Assembly: GCA_026702615.1 (NCBI GenBank)
Contig: JAPPBY010000009.1
Location: forward strand, 62,001 to 126,000
DNA: 64,000 nt
Source: Chloroflexota bacterium
GTDB lineage: Bacteria; Chloroflexota; Dehalococcoidia; Tepidiformales; Tepidiformaceae
Direction: 5' to 3'
Notes under the pieces: model-generated
What the model saw: the letters and a program-made list of their open reading frames with translations, nothing else
Database searches by the model: none
Told to the model about the DNA's origin: nothing
Translations under genes and position numbers: made by a program
In this document: in pieces, positions 1 to 8,757 of the stretch
Position numbering within the stretch: the first letter of the stretch is position 1
How the letters are laid out: each line of letters opens with the position of its first letter

Positions 1-887
1 GGGTTCTTCTTCACCTCTTCGAACTGGTCGGGGCGGGTGTAGAGCATGTGGTACCACATGAGCGCGATGGCCTTGTCGGTCGTATCGCCACCCGCCGCCA
101 GGAGCAGGGCGATGAAGCCCTTGATCTCGTCGGCATTCATGCGCTGGCCGCGGAACTCGGCGTGGACGATGCGGGAGACGAGGTCCTCACCGGGAGCGTC
201 CTCGGCGCGGCGGATGAGCGGGTCGAGGTAGTCCCACATCTCGTTTCGGGCCTGGAGGCCGCGGGCGAGGTGCTCGCCGCCGAACCCCAGCCCCTCAATC
301 AGGTGCTGGTACCAGCGCACGAAGGTGTCCTCGTCCTCGCGCGGGAGTCCGAGCATGTTGGAGATGACGCGGATGGGGAACTGCGTCGTGAACTGGCTGA
401 CCAGCTCAACCTCGCCGGTCTTCGCGAATCCGGCGGCGATGTCGTCCGCAGACTTCGCCCAGATCCTCCCCATCATCTCGCGCGCGATCTGCTCGATGAA
501 GGGGAGGAAGGTCTGGAGGCGGTTGCCGACGAACTGATCGGCGACGACGTTGCGAAGGAAGCGGTGTTCGTCGCTGTTTCCGTACTCGAGGATGTTCGGC
601 CCGAAGACGTGCTTCTTGCCGAACTCGTAGTCGCCCTTGGGGTCGTACTCGGCGCGGTCGAAGTCGTCGTTGTTCTGGAAGATGGAGACGATGTCGTCGT
701 AGCGGGTGACGACCCAGTTGTTGTGGAAGAGGTCCTGGTATGCGGGATGGTGGTCACGCAGCCGCTTGTAGAGGGGGAAGGGATCCTTGATGTACTCGGG
801 GCTGTCGAACTCCTGGGGCTCGATGGCCAGCGCAAGCTGCGCCTTGATGGCCTCTTCCATGGTCATGGCTTCTTCGGCTGCTGTCAT
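1..887 (-). CDS. cytochrome P450, N-terminal part (cut by window edge)
   Basis: Heme-thiolate monooxygenase of the soluble bacterial type; 295 codons are visible and the C-terminus lies before base 1. The start ATG at 887 follows a GGGAGA ribosome site. The N-terminal region has the usual P450 layout (DPFPLYKRLRDHHPAYHNN, then a region with FGPNILEYG and EHRFLRNVV). The I-helix oxygen-activation motif AGGDTT is present near the visible end. The ExxR pair and the heme-binding Cys are outside the window, so activity cannot be judged. It resembles the three other P450s here. No ferredoxin or reductase is adjacent. Family assignment is firm; the substrate is unknown. Confidence 0.9.
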   Translation of the reverse strand, partial: MTAAEEAMTMEEAIKAQLALAIEPQEFDSPEYIKDPFPLYKRLRDHHPAYQDLFHNNWVVTRYDDIVSIFQNNDDFDRAEYDPKGDYEFGKKHVFGPNILEYGNSDEHRFLRNVVADQFVGNRLQTFLPFIEQIAREMMGRIWAKSADDIAAGFAKTGEVELVSQFTTQFPIRVISNMLGLPREDEDTFVRWYQHLIEGLGFGGEHLARGLQARNEMWDYLDPLIRRAEDAPGEDLVSRIVHAEFRGQRMNADEIKGFIALLLAAGGDTTDKAIALMWYHMLYTRPDQFEEVKKN

Positions 888-1001
888 CGTCGTCTCCCGC
901 AGGCAGATGTCGTGCGGGCAAAGGCTACCGCATTGGGGGGAGGGCTTGCCGCAGGAGAGGGGCGGAAGGGACGCGGTTGCTACAATCGCGAGAGGCCGCG
1001 A

Positions 1002-1076
1002 GCGGGAGTAGCTCAGCGGTAGAGCGCCTGCCTTCCAAGCAGGATGTCGCGAGTTCGATCCTCGTCTCCCGCTCCA
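1002..1076 (+). tRNA. tRNA-Gly (anticodon UCC)
   Basis: A full cloverleaf is readable: acceptor GCGGGAG pairs with CTCCCGC, the anticodon stem is CCTGC/GCAGG with loop CTTCCAA, giving anticodon TCC at 1034-1036, and the T arm carries GTTCGATC. The 3' CCA is encoded (1074-1076). A TACAAT box at 981-986 is a likely -10 element; no convincing -35 was seen. Confidence 0.97.
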
Positions 1077-1108
1077 GTGTCCCAACAAGGCACCGCACAG
1101 GATGAGCT

Positions 1109-2068
1109 ATGCCGAATCGTGACAAGTGGACCGCCGACGACATCCCCGACCTGACCGGCAAGGTCGCCGTCGTGACGGGAGCGAACAGCGGCATCGGTTT
1201 CGAGACCGCGAAGGAGCTCGCGCGCAAGGGCGCGGAGACGATCCTCGCATGCCGCTCGCCGGAGCGCGGAAAGGCAGCTTTCGACGCGCTAAGGGCAGAG
1301 ATTCCGGGGGCGAAGGCCGAGCTGATGGCGCTCGACCTCGCCAGCCTTGCTTCGGTCGAGCAGTTCGCCACGGAGTTCGCGGAGCGCTCCTCACGCCTGG
1401 ATTTGCTCATCAACAACGCCGGGATCATGGCGGTTCCGTGGGACCGGACCGAGGACGGCTTCGAGCTGCAGAACGGCACGAATCACCTTGGCCACTTTGC
1501 CCTGACGGGCAGGTTGCTCGATGTGCTGCTGGCGACGCCTGGAGCGCGGGTCGTGAACGTGAGCAGCGTCGGGCACCGCCGGGGCAAGATCGATTTCGAC
1601 AACTTCCTGTACGAGGGTGGAGACTACGGGCCCTGGAGGGCGTACTTCCGGTCGAAGCTCCTCAATTTGCTGTTCACGTACGAGCTACAGCGGCGGTTCG
1701 AGGCGGCGGAGGTGGAGGCGTCATCGCTGGCGGCGCATCCGGGTGGTTCGGCGACGAACCTCGGGGCAGCGTCAGTGCGTCCGCCGGGAACGGGATGGCT
1801 GTTCGGACTGGTCAATACTCTGCTGGCGCAGAGCGCGGCCATGGGCGCCCTCCCCACCCTGCGTGCCGCCGTCGATCCCGAGGCCGCCGGTGGCCAGTAC
1901 TACGGGCCATCGGGCTTCTACGAGACAAGAGGCCACCCGGTCGTCGTTTCGTCGATTCCCGCATCGCACGACAAAGAGGTGGCGCGGCGGGCCTGGGCGA
2001 CTTCCGAGGAGCTGACGGGAGTGCGCTACACGAAGCTGGAAGCGAGACACACCGATGTCCAGACCTGA
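1109..2068 (+). CDS. short-chain dehydrogenase/reductase (retinol dehydrogenase-like)
   Basis: NAD(P)-dependent oxidoreductase of the SDR superfamily, 319 aa, probably cytosolic. The cofactor motif TGANSGIG is near residue 25, NNAG follows, VNVSS carries the catalytic Ser, and YFRSK supplies the YxxxK pair. The length and the C-terminal GGQYYGPSG segment fit the retinol-dehydrogenase/WWOX-like branch. The ATG at 1109 is preceded by AGGATGAGCT. It overlaps the next gene by 14 nt, and the two proteins are close paralogues throughout, starting with the shared KWTADDIPDLTGKV. A tandem duplication with coupled translation is likely. The substrate is unknown. Confidence 0.93.
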   Translation: MPNRDKWTADDIPDLTGKVAVVTGANSGIGFETAKELARKGAETILACRSPERGKAAFDALRAEIPGAKAELMALDLASLASVEQFATEFAERSSRLDLLINNAGIMAVPWDRTEDGFELQNGTNHLGHFALTGRLLDVLLATPGARVVNVSSVGHRRGKIDFDNFLYEGGDYGPWRAYFRSKLLNLLFTYELQRRFEAAEVEASSLAAHPGGSATNLGAASVRPPGTGWLFGLVNTLLAQSAAMGALPTLRAAVDPEAAGGQYYGPSGFYETRGHPVVVSSIPASHDKEVARRAWATSEELTGVRYTKLEARHTDVQT

Positions 2069-3005
2069 GAAGTGGACCGCCGACGACATCCCCGACCTGA
2101 CCGGCAAGGTCGTGGTCGTGACGGGTGGGAACAGCGGAATCGGTTTCGGCGCCGCGAAGGCGGTGGCGCGAAAAGGGGCCCAGACGATCATCGCGTCCCG
2201 ATCGCAGGAGCGGGGCCAGCGCGCACTCGACGCGCTGCGGACGGAGATTCCCGATGCGAAGGCCGAGCTGATGGCGCTCGACCTCGCCAGCCTCGCCTCG
2301 GTCGAGCGGTTCGCCGGGGAGTTCGCCGAGCGGTACCAGCGCCTGGACGTGCTGGCGAACAACGCCGGGATCATGGTGATCCCCTACGGCAAGACCGAGG
2401 ACGGCTTCGAGCGGCAGGTCGGCACGAACCACCTGGGGCACTTCGCCCTGACGGGACGGCTGCTCAAGGTGCTGCTGGCAACGCCGGGCGCGCGGGTCGT
2501 CAATGTGAGCAGCCTGGCTCACAAGCGAACTGACCTGGACCTCGACAACCTGCTCTACGAGAAGGGCGGCTACGGAGACTGGGCGGCCTACGCCCGCTCG
2601 AAGCTGCTAAATATGCTGTTCACGTTCGAACTCCAGCGTCGGTTCGAGCGAGCCGGGGTCGACGCGCACGCGCTGGCGGCGCATCCGGGATTCTCTGCCT
2701 CGAACCTCACTGGCCACATGGCGGAACGACTGCACATGCGGTTTGGCCTGGCCATTTTCAACCGGCTCATCCAGGGGCCGGACATGGGCGCCCTCCCCAC
2801 GCTGCGGGCCGCCACCGACCCGAGTGCCAGAGGCGGCCAGTACTTTGGTCCCGCGCGCCTCAACGAGACGACGGGGCACCCGGTGCTCGTGGAAGCGTCG
2901 GTCGAGGCGCACGACGAGGCGGATGGGGCCCGGCTGTGGGAGATGTCGGAGGAGCTGACGGGGGTTCGCTTCCGGGGGCTGGAGGCGGAGGGGAACGAAG
3001 GCTGA
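2055..3005 (+). CDS. short-chain dehydrogenase/reductase, tandem paralogue
   Basis: Second copy of the SDR pair, 316 aa, with TGGNSGIG, NNAG, VNVSS and the catalytic pair YARSK. Its N-terminus is almost identical to that of the preceding gene. The ATG lies inside the 3' end of the first copy, so the two are almost certainly co-translated. The most divergent part is the substrate-binding region before the C-terminal GGQYFGPAR segment, which suggests related but different substrates. An exported peptidase follows after about 30 nt on the same strand. Confidence 0.93.
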   Translation: MSRPEKWTADDIPDLTGKVVVVTGGNSGIGFGAAKAVARKGAQTIIASRSQERGQRALDALRTEIPDAKAELMALDLASLASVERFAGEFAERYQRLDVLANNAGIMVIPYGKTEDGFERQVGTNHLGHFALTGRLLKVLLATPGARVVNVSSLAHKRTDLDLDNLLYEKGGYGDWAAYARSKLLNMLFTFELQRRFERAGVDAHALAAHPGFSASNLTGHMAERLHMRFGLAIFNRLIQGPDMGALPTLRAATDPSARGGQYFGPARLNETTGHPVLVEASVEAHDEADGARLWEMSEELTGVRFRGLEAEGNEG

Positions 3006-3034
3006 GGGCTCACCCGTCCTGCAAGGAGGCCGCA

Positions 3035-5107
3035 TTGAGACTTCGAGCCGCTCGCGCCATCTTCGCCGCCGTCCTTGTCGCCCTTGTGGTCTGGGCCGTG
3101 CCAACGCCCGAAACCACCCTCGCACAGGACGAGGCTCCGACGGTCACAACGAGGCTGTATCCCGGCTGGAACATGGTGGGCTGGGTTGGGAAGACCGCAC
3201 CTGTGACCGACCTCTTCGAAGCCATCCCGGAACTCCAGCAGGTACGCGGATGGGACACCGAGGCGCAGCGCTTCCGGCGATCGACCCGGACGAGCAGGGG
3301 ATACCGGATGAGCCGGGTGACCGGTGGGCAGGGGCTGTGGCTGGAGATTGCCGGTGATGCAGCGGTCGACTGGGAACGTCCCGTCAGCGACCGCTACGTG
3401 CTGCTCACCCTTGAGGGCGGCCTCAACCTGGTGGGTTGGACGGGGAGCGACGGCACACCGATCGAGGAAGCCTTCAGGCGGTGGAGTGATGCGGTTCACT
3501 ACGCGTTCCGGTGGGATGCGGAGGCCCAGCGGTTCGACACCTACGTGCCCGGGGGAGGCCCACTCAACACGTTCGCTGAGCTGAACCGCGGTGACGCCTT
3601 CTGGGTCGCGGTGGGCCGCGAGACGAGGTGGTGGCAGTCGGAGACGGGACGCACCCCGTTGGAGTTTGGCAAGGGCGTATCAGCCGAGCGCCAAGTGGAG
3701 GTTCGGAGGGCGCTGACGAACGTGATCGGCTTCTTCGCGGAGCGCTACGGAATCGAGCCACCGGAGTTCACCCTGAAGACGGCCGAGGACTCTCCCAGTC
3801 AGGTCACAACGCATTTTCGTGGCACTCCGCCCGCCAGCAGGGTCGTCCTTAGCGTGCTCGAAATCGGCAACAACCTTGTCGGGGCTCGGCTGGAAAGCGT
3901 GCTGGCGCACGAGTACTACCATGTGCTCCAGCACCGCTTCGCGAGATACCCCTATCCCCCTTCGTGGATGACCGAGGGGGCGGCGACGTATGCGGAGGGG
4001 ATCTACGAGGCGTCCTTGCTGGGCCGCGACGGCGGCACGATCCGGCTGAAGTGGGAGCATCGCGCGGAGGGCTTCGGGAGGGCGCTCACCTCGCTTGAGG
4101 ACAACACGGCGCCAGCCTATGACAACCAGGCGACGTATCCCCTGGGCGCGATGGCAGTGGACTGGCTGGTTGGGCACTCCGCCCTCGGACCAGGAGCAAC
4201 AGAGGACGCACCACAGCTTCTCCCGCTTGCTGAACAGGCGGAGCACGATTCGTACCTGGAGTACTACCGTCTGCTGGTCTCCTCGGGGAGCTGGCGGGAA
4301 GCGTTCGAGACGGCCTTCGGCATCGACCCGGACACCTTCTACGAGGCGTTCGAGCGCGACCGCGAAGCGAGGGCGGGACCAGTGGTCGTGTTCTTCGGAG
4401 ACGTGCCAGAGACCACACGAGCGGACTTTGAGACGCTGGCTACGGGCACCTACACGTTCTTCATCGAGAGCCTGGGCGTCAGGCCGTTCACCATCGCTTC
4501 GTACATCGCAGCAGACGAGGAGTCAGGGCGCCTGGCCCACGAGACGCTGGTCCGTGAGGGCGTGGTGGGATCGGCGCCATCCAGCTGCTCAGTCGGCCTG
4601 GTGAGAAGAGCGATCATCCACGAAGTGACCTGCGAACAGCCCCTGACGCACGAGGACTACTTGCGCCGGTACCTGGAAGTGCTGAACGCACGCGTTGCTA
4701 TCGGACCGCAGTGGCTCCTATCCGGGATCCACGCGTACCTGGAGACCGCCTACGCGGTGGGCGCAGGCCTTGCCGAGTACGACTCCGAGATCCGCTCCCG
4801 GACGGACCTGGTGCGGAGCAACTCAACTCCCCTGTCGCAGCTCACCGACGCCGACAGCTGGCGTGCCGCCGGCGCCGACGAGAGCCGGGCACTGGCCTTC
4901 GTGGCCATGGACCGTCTGCTCGACGAGGCGGATCAAGGAGCGCTCAAGGAGTACGTTGGGCTGCTTCCGAGAGGCGAACCCGATTGGCCGGAGTACGAAC
5001 CGGGCGCAGGGAGCTGGGAGGCGGCATTCGAGCGGGCCTTCGGCCTGACCATCCACGAGTTCTACGAGCAGTTCGCGGAGTACCGGGCGGAACTGACACA
5101 GCCCTGA
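3035..5107 (+). CDS. secreted gluzincin metallopeptidase with degenerate second peptidase module
   Basis: Predicted exported zinc peptidase, 690 aa. I place the start at TTG 3035, 7 nt after AAGGAGG. This gives a clean signal peptide (RLRAAR, a hydrophobic stretch, then TLA-QDE). Two repeats follow, recognisable by GWNMVGW and GLNLVGW, each with a GWD/RWDAEAQRF segment. Next is a Peptidase_MA-like domain with HEYYH at residues 292-296 and Glu314 in WMTEGAATYAEG, the H-x3-H-x18-E spacing of gluzincins. The second half repeats this fold, but the metal motif has become HEVTC (529-533) and the Glu loop reads LLSGIHAYLE, so it is probably non-catalytic. The true substrate is unknown. Confidence 0.8.
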   Translation: MRLRAARAIFAAVLVALVVWAVPTPETTLAQDEAPTVTTRLYPGWNMVGWVGKTAPVTDLFEAIPELQQVRGWDTEAQRFRRSTRTSRGYRMSRVTGGQGLWLEIAGDAAVDWERPVSDRYVLLTLEGGLNLVGWTGSDGTPIEEAFRRWSDAVHYAFRWDAEAQRFDTYVPGGGPLNTFAELNRGDAFWVAVGRETRWWQSETGRTPLEFGKGVSAERQVEVRRALTNVIGFFAERYGIEPPEFTLKTAEDSPSQVTTHFRGTPPASRVVLSVLEIGNNLVGARLESVLAHEYYHVLQHRFARYPYPPSWMTEGAATYAEGIYEASLLGRDGGTIRLKWEHRAEGFGRALTSLEDNTAPAYDNQATYPLGAMAVDWLVGHSALGPGATEDAPQLLPLAEQAEHDSYLEYYRLLVSSGSWREAFETAFGIDPDTFYEAFERDREARAGPVVVFFGDVPETTRADFETLATGTYTFFIESLGVRPFTIASYIAADEESGRLAHETLVREGVVGSAPSSCSVGLVRRAIIHEVTCEQPLTHEDYLRRYLEVLNARVAIGPQWLLSGIHAYLETAYAVGAGLAEYDSEIRSRTDLVRSNSTPLSQLTDADSWRAAGADESRALAFVAMDRLLDEADQGALKEYVGLLPRGEPDWPEYEPGAGSWEAAFERAFGLTIHEFYEQFAEYRAELTQP

Positions 5108-5192
5108 CGCCAGCAAGCAACACAGATAGCGAAGGCGACGCCCTCCGTGCGACACTCGCGCGGTACCGCCCGTGGGCGAAGAGGAGCAGGCC

Positions 5193-5576
5193 GTGCCGCT
5201 GGAACCTGGACCGATGCAGGTCATCCACAACGCCTTCACGACCAAGGAAGAGGTGCTGGAAGACATCAAGCGACTCGACCTCTGGCCCACGACCTACGTC
5301 TCGGAGCGGATGGAGGAGCTGCCCCTCCACTGGCACGACGTCGACAACTGCGGGTACGTGCTGGAGGGACGCAGCTACGTCCTCAACGAGCAGGGCGAGC
5401 GCTTCCCGCTAGGCCCGGGGGACAAGCTCGTGATACCCGCGGGGGCAGTCCACGCGGAGGGCGCGGTGAAAGAGCGGATGGTCTACATCGTCGGCATCTC
5501 CGAGGCGGCCAACCTCTTCGAAGTACTTGAGCTGCGCGACCCCGCCGAGAGCCCCCTCGCCAGGAAGGCAAGCTGA
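5193..5576 (+). CDS. small cupin-domain protein
   Basis: Single-domain cupin of 127 aa. The metal-site motif HWHDVDNCGYVLEG and the second motif PGDKLVIPAGAVHAEG are clear. I chose GTG 5193 because GAGGAG sits 6 nt upstream; an in-frame GTG at 5172 would add 7 residues but has no ribosome site. Small cupins can be dioxygenases, isomerases or sensors, so no reaction is assigned. It is followed by an LLM oxidoreductase after 7 nt, so they are probably one transcript. Confidence 0.82.
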   Translation: MPLEPGPMQVIHNAFTTKEEVLEDIKRLDLWPTTYVSERMEELPLHWHDVDNCGYVLEGRSYVLNEQGERFPLGPGDKLVIPAGAVHAEGAVKERMVYIVGISEAANLFEVLELRDPAESPLARKAS

Positions 5577-5583
5577 CCCGCAC

Positions 5584-6639
5584 ATGGAGAGGCGGCCGGA
5601 GTTCGGGCTGAACCGCTTCGACTGGACCTCGACCGAGGGGTTCGTAGCGGACGTCCAGCGGGCGGAGGAGCTGGGCTGGGGATACGCGCTCATCCCCTGG
5701 AACCCGCTTTCGCGGCGCGACCCCTACATGGAGCTGGCGGTCGCGGCGGGGCGCACGTCACGCATCAAGCTGGGGCTGCTGCTCGACAACCCGGTCCTGC
5801 ACCACCCGGCGGTCTCGGCCAGCTCGATCGCGACGCTCGACATCATGTCGGGCGGGCGGGCGCTGCTGACGCTGGGCGTTGGGGACACGGCGGTGCGGTG
5901 GCTGGGGCTGCGTCCCGCGCGTATGGCGGAGCTGGAGGAGGCGACCGTGCTCGCCCACCGGCTTCTGGCGGGGGAGGAGGTCGACGTGGGGGCGGTGCGG
6001 CCGGCGCAGCTCCTGCACGCGCGGCCCGTGCCTATCTGGATTGCGGCCGGCGGCCCGAAGACGATCGAGATGGCGGGGCGCGTGGCCGACGGCGTCTTCC
6101 TGCGGGTGGGGAGGCACCCGGAGAACCTGCGGACGGCGATCGAGCGGGTGCATGCGGGGGCGCGAGAGGCCGGGCGGGACCCACACGAGATCGGCATCGG
6201 GCTCATCTTCCACACGGTGATGAGCGACGACCCCGCCGAGATTCGCGCGACGGCGCGGTCGATGGCGGCGGGGTACTACGAGTACTCGCCGGCGCTCTTC
6301 GAGATTCCGGGGCTGCCCTGGGACGGCCCCTCCGTGGAGGAGCTGAAGAAGCAGGTCTACCCCGACTTCCACCACGCCCCGGACCTCGTGGAGTCGGGCA
6401 ACCTCGTGAGCTTCCTTGACGAGGAGACGGCGGACTCGTTCGCGCTGTTCGGGTCGGCGGACGACATCGCGGGGCAGGTGCGAGCGGCGATCGAAGCGGT
6501 GGGGCGGGTGGACATCGTCGTGCCGCACCCGGTCCCGATGCCGGTTCCCGGTGCTCCGATCCCGCGGGCGGTGGCCCCGGCGCTGGCGGGGGCGGACTAC
6601 AAGACCTGGTTCGCCGCCGAGGTGATGCCGCAGCTCTAG
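5584..6639 (+). CDS. LLM-class (luciferase-like) flavin/F420-dependent oxidoreductase
   Basis: TIM-barrel oxidoreductase of the bacterial luciferase superfamily, 351 aa from ATG 5584. The family signature is seen in SSIATLDIMSGGRALLTLGVG (SGGR and the G-x-G strand) and in PVPIWIAAGGPKTIEMAGRVADGV, which contributes to the flavin/F420 site. It uses FMNH2 or F420H2; the cofactor cannot be settled from sequence by eye. It lies directly behind the cupin gene. There are four such proteins in the window, consistent with a lineage rich in this superfamily. Confidence 0.9.
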   Translation: MERRPEFGLNRFDWTSTEGFVADVQRAEELGWGYALIPWNPLSRRDPYMELAVAAGRTSRIKLGLLLDNPVLHHPAVSASSIATLDIMSGGRALLTLGVGDTAVRWLGLRPARMAELEEATVLAHRLLAGEEVDVGAVRPAQLLHARPVPIWIAAGGPKTIEMAGRVADGVFLRVGRHPENLRTAIERVHAGAREAGRDPHEIGIGLIFHTVMSDDPAEIRATARSMAAGYYEYSPALFEIPGLPWDGPSVEELKKQVYPDFHHAPDLVESGNLVSFLDEETADSFALFGSADDIAGQVRAAIEAVGRVDIVVPHPVPMPVPGAPIPRAVAPALAGADYKTWFAAEVMPQL

Positions 6640-6690
6640 CGGAGCCTGAACATCACGCGTTTGCCGCAAGGATCATTGCAAATTGGAGTA

Positions 6691-6719
6691 TTGCAGCGCG
6701 TTGTGGGGCGGCGTAGCCT
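6691..6719 (+). promoter_or_regulatory. candidate sigma-70-type promoter
   Basis: TTGCAG (6691-6696), a 17-nt spacer, and TAGCCT (6714-6719). It lies in the 238-nt gap before the peptide-binding lipoprotein and would give a leader of about 150 nt. Confidence 0.45.
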
Positions 6720-6847
6720 GACGACAGCCCCAGGGCAGTTCTGCGTTGCGGAGGTACGTTCGTTTTCCACAGGTGGTCAGGCGTGACCCGGAAGCACAGG
6801 GACGCGCAAACCGATCGCCGAGAGCGAGCGGTTCCGCACAGGAGCTA

Positions 6848-6877
6848 GTGGTTGCCCCCGGGCGGGAGGGGAACCAC
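6848..6877 (+). promoter_or_regulatory. ribosome-site-occluding hairpin
   Basis: GTGGTT (6848-6853) pairs with AACCAC (6872-6877), and CCCC (6855-6858) pairs with GGGG (6868-6871), leaving one bulged G. The structure ends at the base before the ATG at 6878 and contains the GGGAGGGG ribosome site. It would hide the start site when folded. Confidence 0.5.
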
Positions 6878-8716
6878 ATGGCCGAGAACTACTGGCGAAG
6901 GCACTGGGACAGGAAGCGGGTCAGCCGGCGGGCACTCTTGAAGGGCACAGCCGCCGGGGCAGCGGGGGCGGGCGCGCTGGTGTTCGTAGGCTGCGGCGAC
7001 GACGATGACGACGAGCCCGTGGAAGAGCCGGCCGCTGCGACCGAAGCGACCGCAGCTCCCACCGAAGCGCCGACGGAGGCTCCCACCGAAGCTCCCCCAG
7101 CGGGCACTGTTCCTACCGACGGCGGGCAATACAGCTTCCACCGCGGCCTTGATGGGGCAACGCTGGACATGCACCGCGAGCTCTATCCGAACCGTGGCGA
7201 GATGCTCAGCCTGGCCTACAACCAGCTGGTGTCGTGGGACGACATCGAGGCGGCGACGATCCGGGGCGAGCTCGCACAGGGCGTACCTGAACAGCCCGAC
7301 GAGGTGACCTACACCTTCCAGATTCGCGACGACGTGAAGTTCCACGACAAGCCTCCCGCAAACGGGCGAGCGATGACGATGGAGGACATCCGCTGGAACA
7401 TCGAGCGCCAGCGCGAGCGCAAGCTGGCGGACGGAACCGAGACCGAGGACTTCTACCGCTACAGCGCCCTCTACTCGCACGTCGAGAACGTCGATTACAT
7501 CGACGACACGACGTTCACCATCACGCTGAACGCTCCGAGTGTCCTCTGGCTCTCGGAGATGTGCGACCGCTTCAACGTCATCAACGATCGCGAGACGGCT
7601 GAGGCGATCGAGCTCGACTTCGCCGTGACCAATGCCGAGGTCATCCTCGGAACGGGGCCCTACGTGTATGAGGAGTACAACCTCGACACGCGAGCACGGG
7701 CGCGGCGCCACCCCGACTACTTCCTCAAGGCCGCGGGCGAGGAAGTCCAGTACTTCGACGAAGTCATCTACTCGCCGATCGCTGATGCACAGGCAATCCG
7801 GCTGGCGTTCGAGCAGAAGCAGCTCGACATCATGCAATCGACGAACGACGTCATCTCGGCGGTCGAGGCGGCGCAGCCAGACGCGGTGCGGCTATCCGTA
7901 GGCGAGCCGAACAGCAACCTCGGGCTGACCTACCCGTATATCCAGAGCGAGGGCTGGAACAACAAGGACATCCGCAATGCAATCTTCATCGCCACGGACC
8001 GGGTGCTGAGCGGGCAGCAGTACTTCCAGGGAGTCGCACGTCCGAACCCGCCGGTTCCCTGGCCATTCCAGGACTGGGCCCTGTCCCAGGAGGAGCTGGC
8101 GACGGCGCCCGGGTACCGGGAGAACAAGGAAGAGGACATCAAGGAAGCCCGCGCGCTGTGGCAAGCGGGTGGTGGCGATGCCATCGACCCGATGTGGTTC
8201 GAGATGACGATCATCGACGTCCAGGATCAGGCCATCAAGGAGTGGTGGCCGGCCATGATGAACGAGAACCTCGGGACGGATAAGTTCTCCCTGCATACCG
8301 TGCCCGTGGGCACGCTCCTTCAGTACCTGCTTGACCAGGGCTCGGGAGGCTACCTCGGCGGCTGGACGCAGTGGCACTCACCCGACCCGCGGCAACGCTG
8401 GAAGGGTCTCTGGGGCATCGAGGGCAACATCAACTTCTACAAGACGACGACTCCGGAAATGGAGGAGTTGATTTCGGAGATGTTCGCCGAGTTCGATACG
8501 GAACGCGCGAAGGAGATCCTCAGGGAAGCGCAGCGCTTCACGCTCGGGGATGGCGGCACCGGACATATCCCCATCTCCGGTTCGCTGCGCCAGTACCTGC
8601 ACTGGCCGTACCTGCACGGCGCCGAGCCAGGGTTCCTGGACTTCGAGAAGAAGCTCGGCAGGCGAGCCTGGCTCGACCAGACGGATCCCACGTACGCGGG
8701 CAAGCCCACCTTGTAG
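6878..8716 (+). CDS. peptide ABC transporter substrate-binding lipoprotein (SBP family 5)
   Basis: Extracytoplasmic binding protein, 612 aa, feeding the DppB/DppC-type permeases downstream. The N-terminus has a Tat motif SRRALLKG followed by a hydrophobic stretch and lipobox FVGC (Cys39), so it is probably a Tat-exported lipoprotein. A GDDDDDE acidic run and a PTEAPTEAPTEAP linker follow. The body shows family-5 features such as EVTYTFQIRDDVKFHDKPP and FTITLNAPS. The start ATG 6878 has GGGAGGGG upstream, inside a hairpin. It is a paralogue of the protein at 22049-23869, with the same MAENYW start and Cys39 position. Confidence 0.93.
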   Translation: MAENYWRRHWDRKRVSRRALLKGTAAGAAGAGALVFVGCGDDDDDEPVEEPAAATEATAAPTEAPTEAPTEAPPAGTVPTDGGQYSFHRGLDGATLDMHRELYPNRGEMLSLAYNQLVSWDDIEAATIRGELAQGVPEQPDEVTYTFQIRDDVKFHDKPPANGRAMTMEDIRWNIERQRERKLADGTETEDFYRYSALYSHVENVDYIDDTTFTITLNAPSVLWLSEMCDRFNVINDRETAEAIELDFAVTNAEVILGTGPYVYEEYNLDTRARARRHPDYFLKAAGEEVQYFDEVIYSPIADAQAIRLAFEQKQLDIMQSTNDVISAVEAAQPDAVRLSVGEPNSNLGLTYPYIQSEGWNNKDIRNAIFIATDRVLSGQQYFQGVARPNPPVPWPFQDWALSQEELATAPGYRENKEEDIKEARALWQAGGGDAIDPMWFEMTIIDVQDQAIKEWWPAMMNENLGTDKFSLHTVPVGTLLQYLLDQGSGGYLGGWTQWHSPDPRQRWKGLWGIEGNINFYKTTTPEMEELISEMFAEFDTERAKEILREAQRFTLGDGGTGHIPISGSLRQYLHWPYLHGAEPGFLDFEKKLGRRAWLDQTDPTYAGKPTL

Positions 8717-8757
8717 AGTGGGCGTGCATCACCAAGGAGGCCAGCGGAGGTTGGGTC

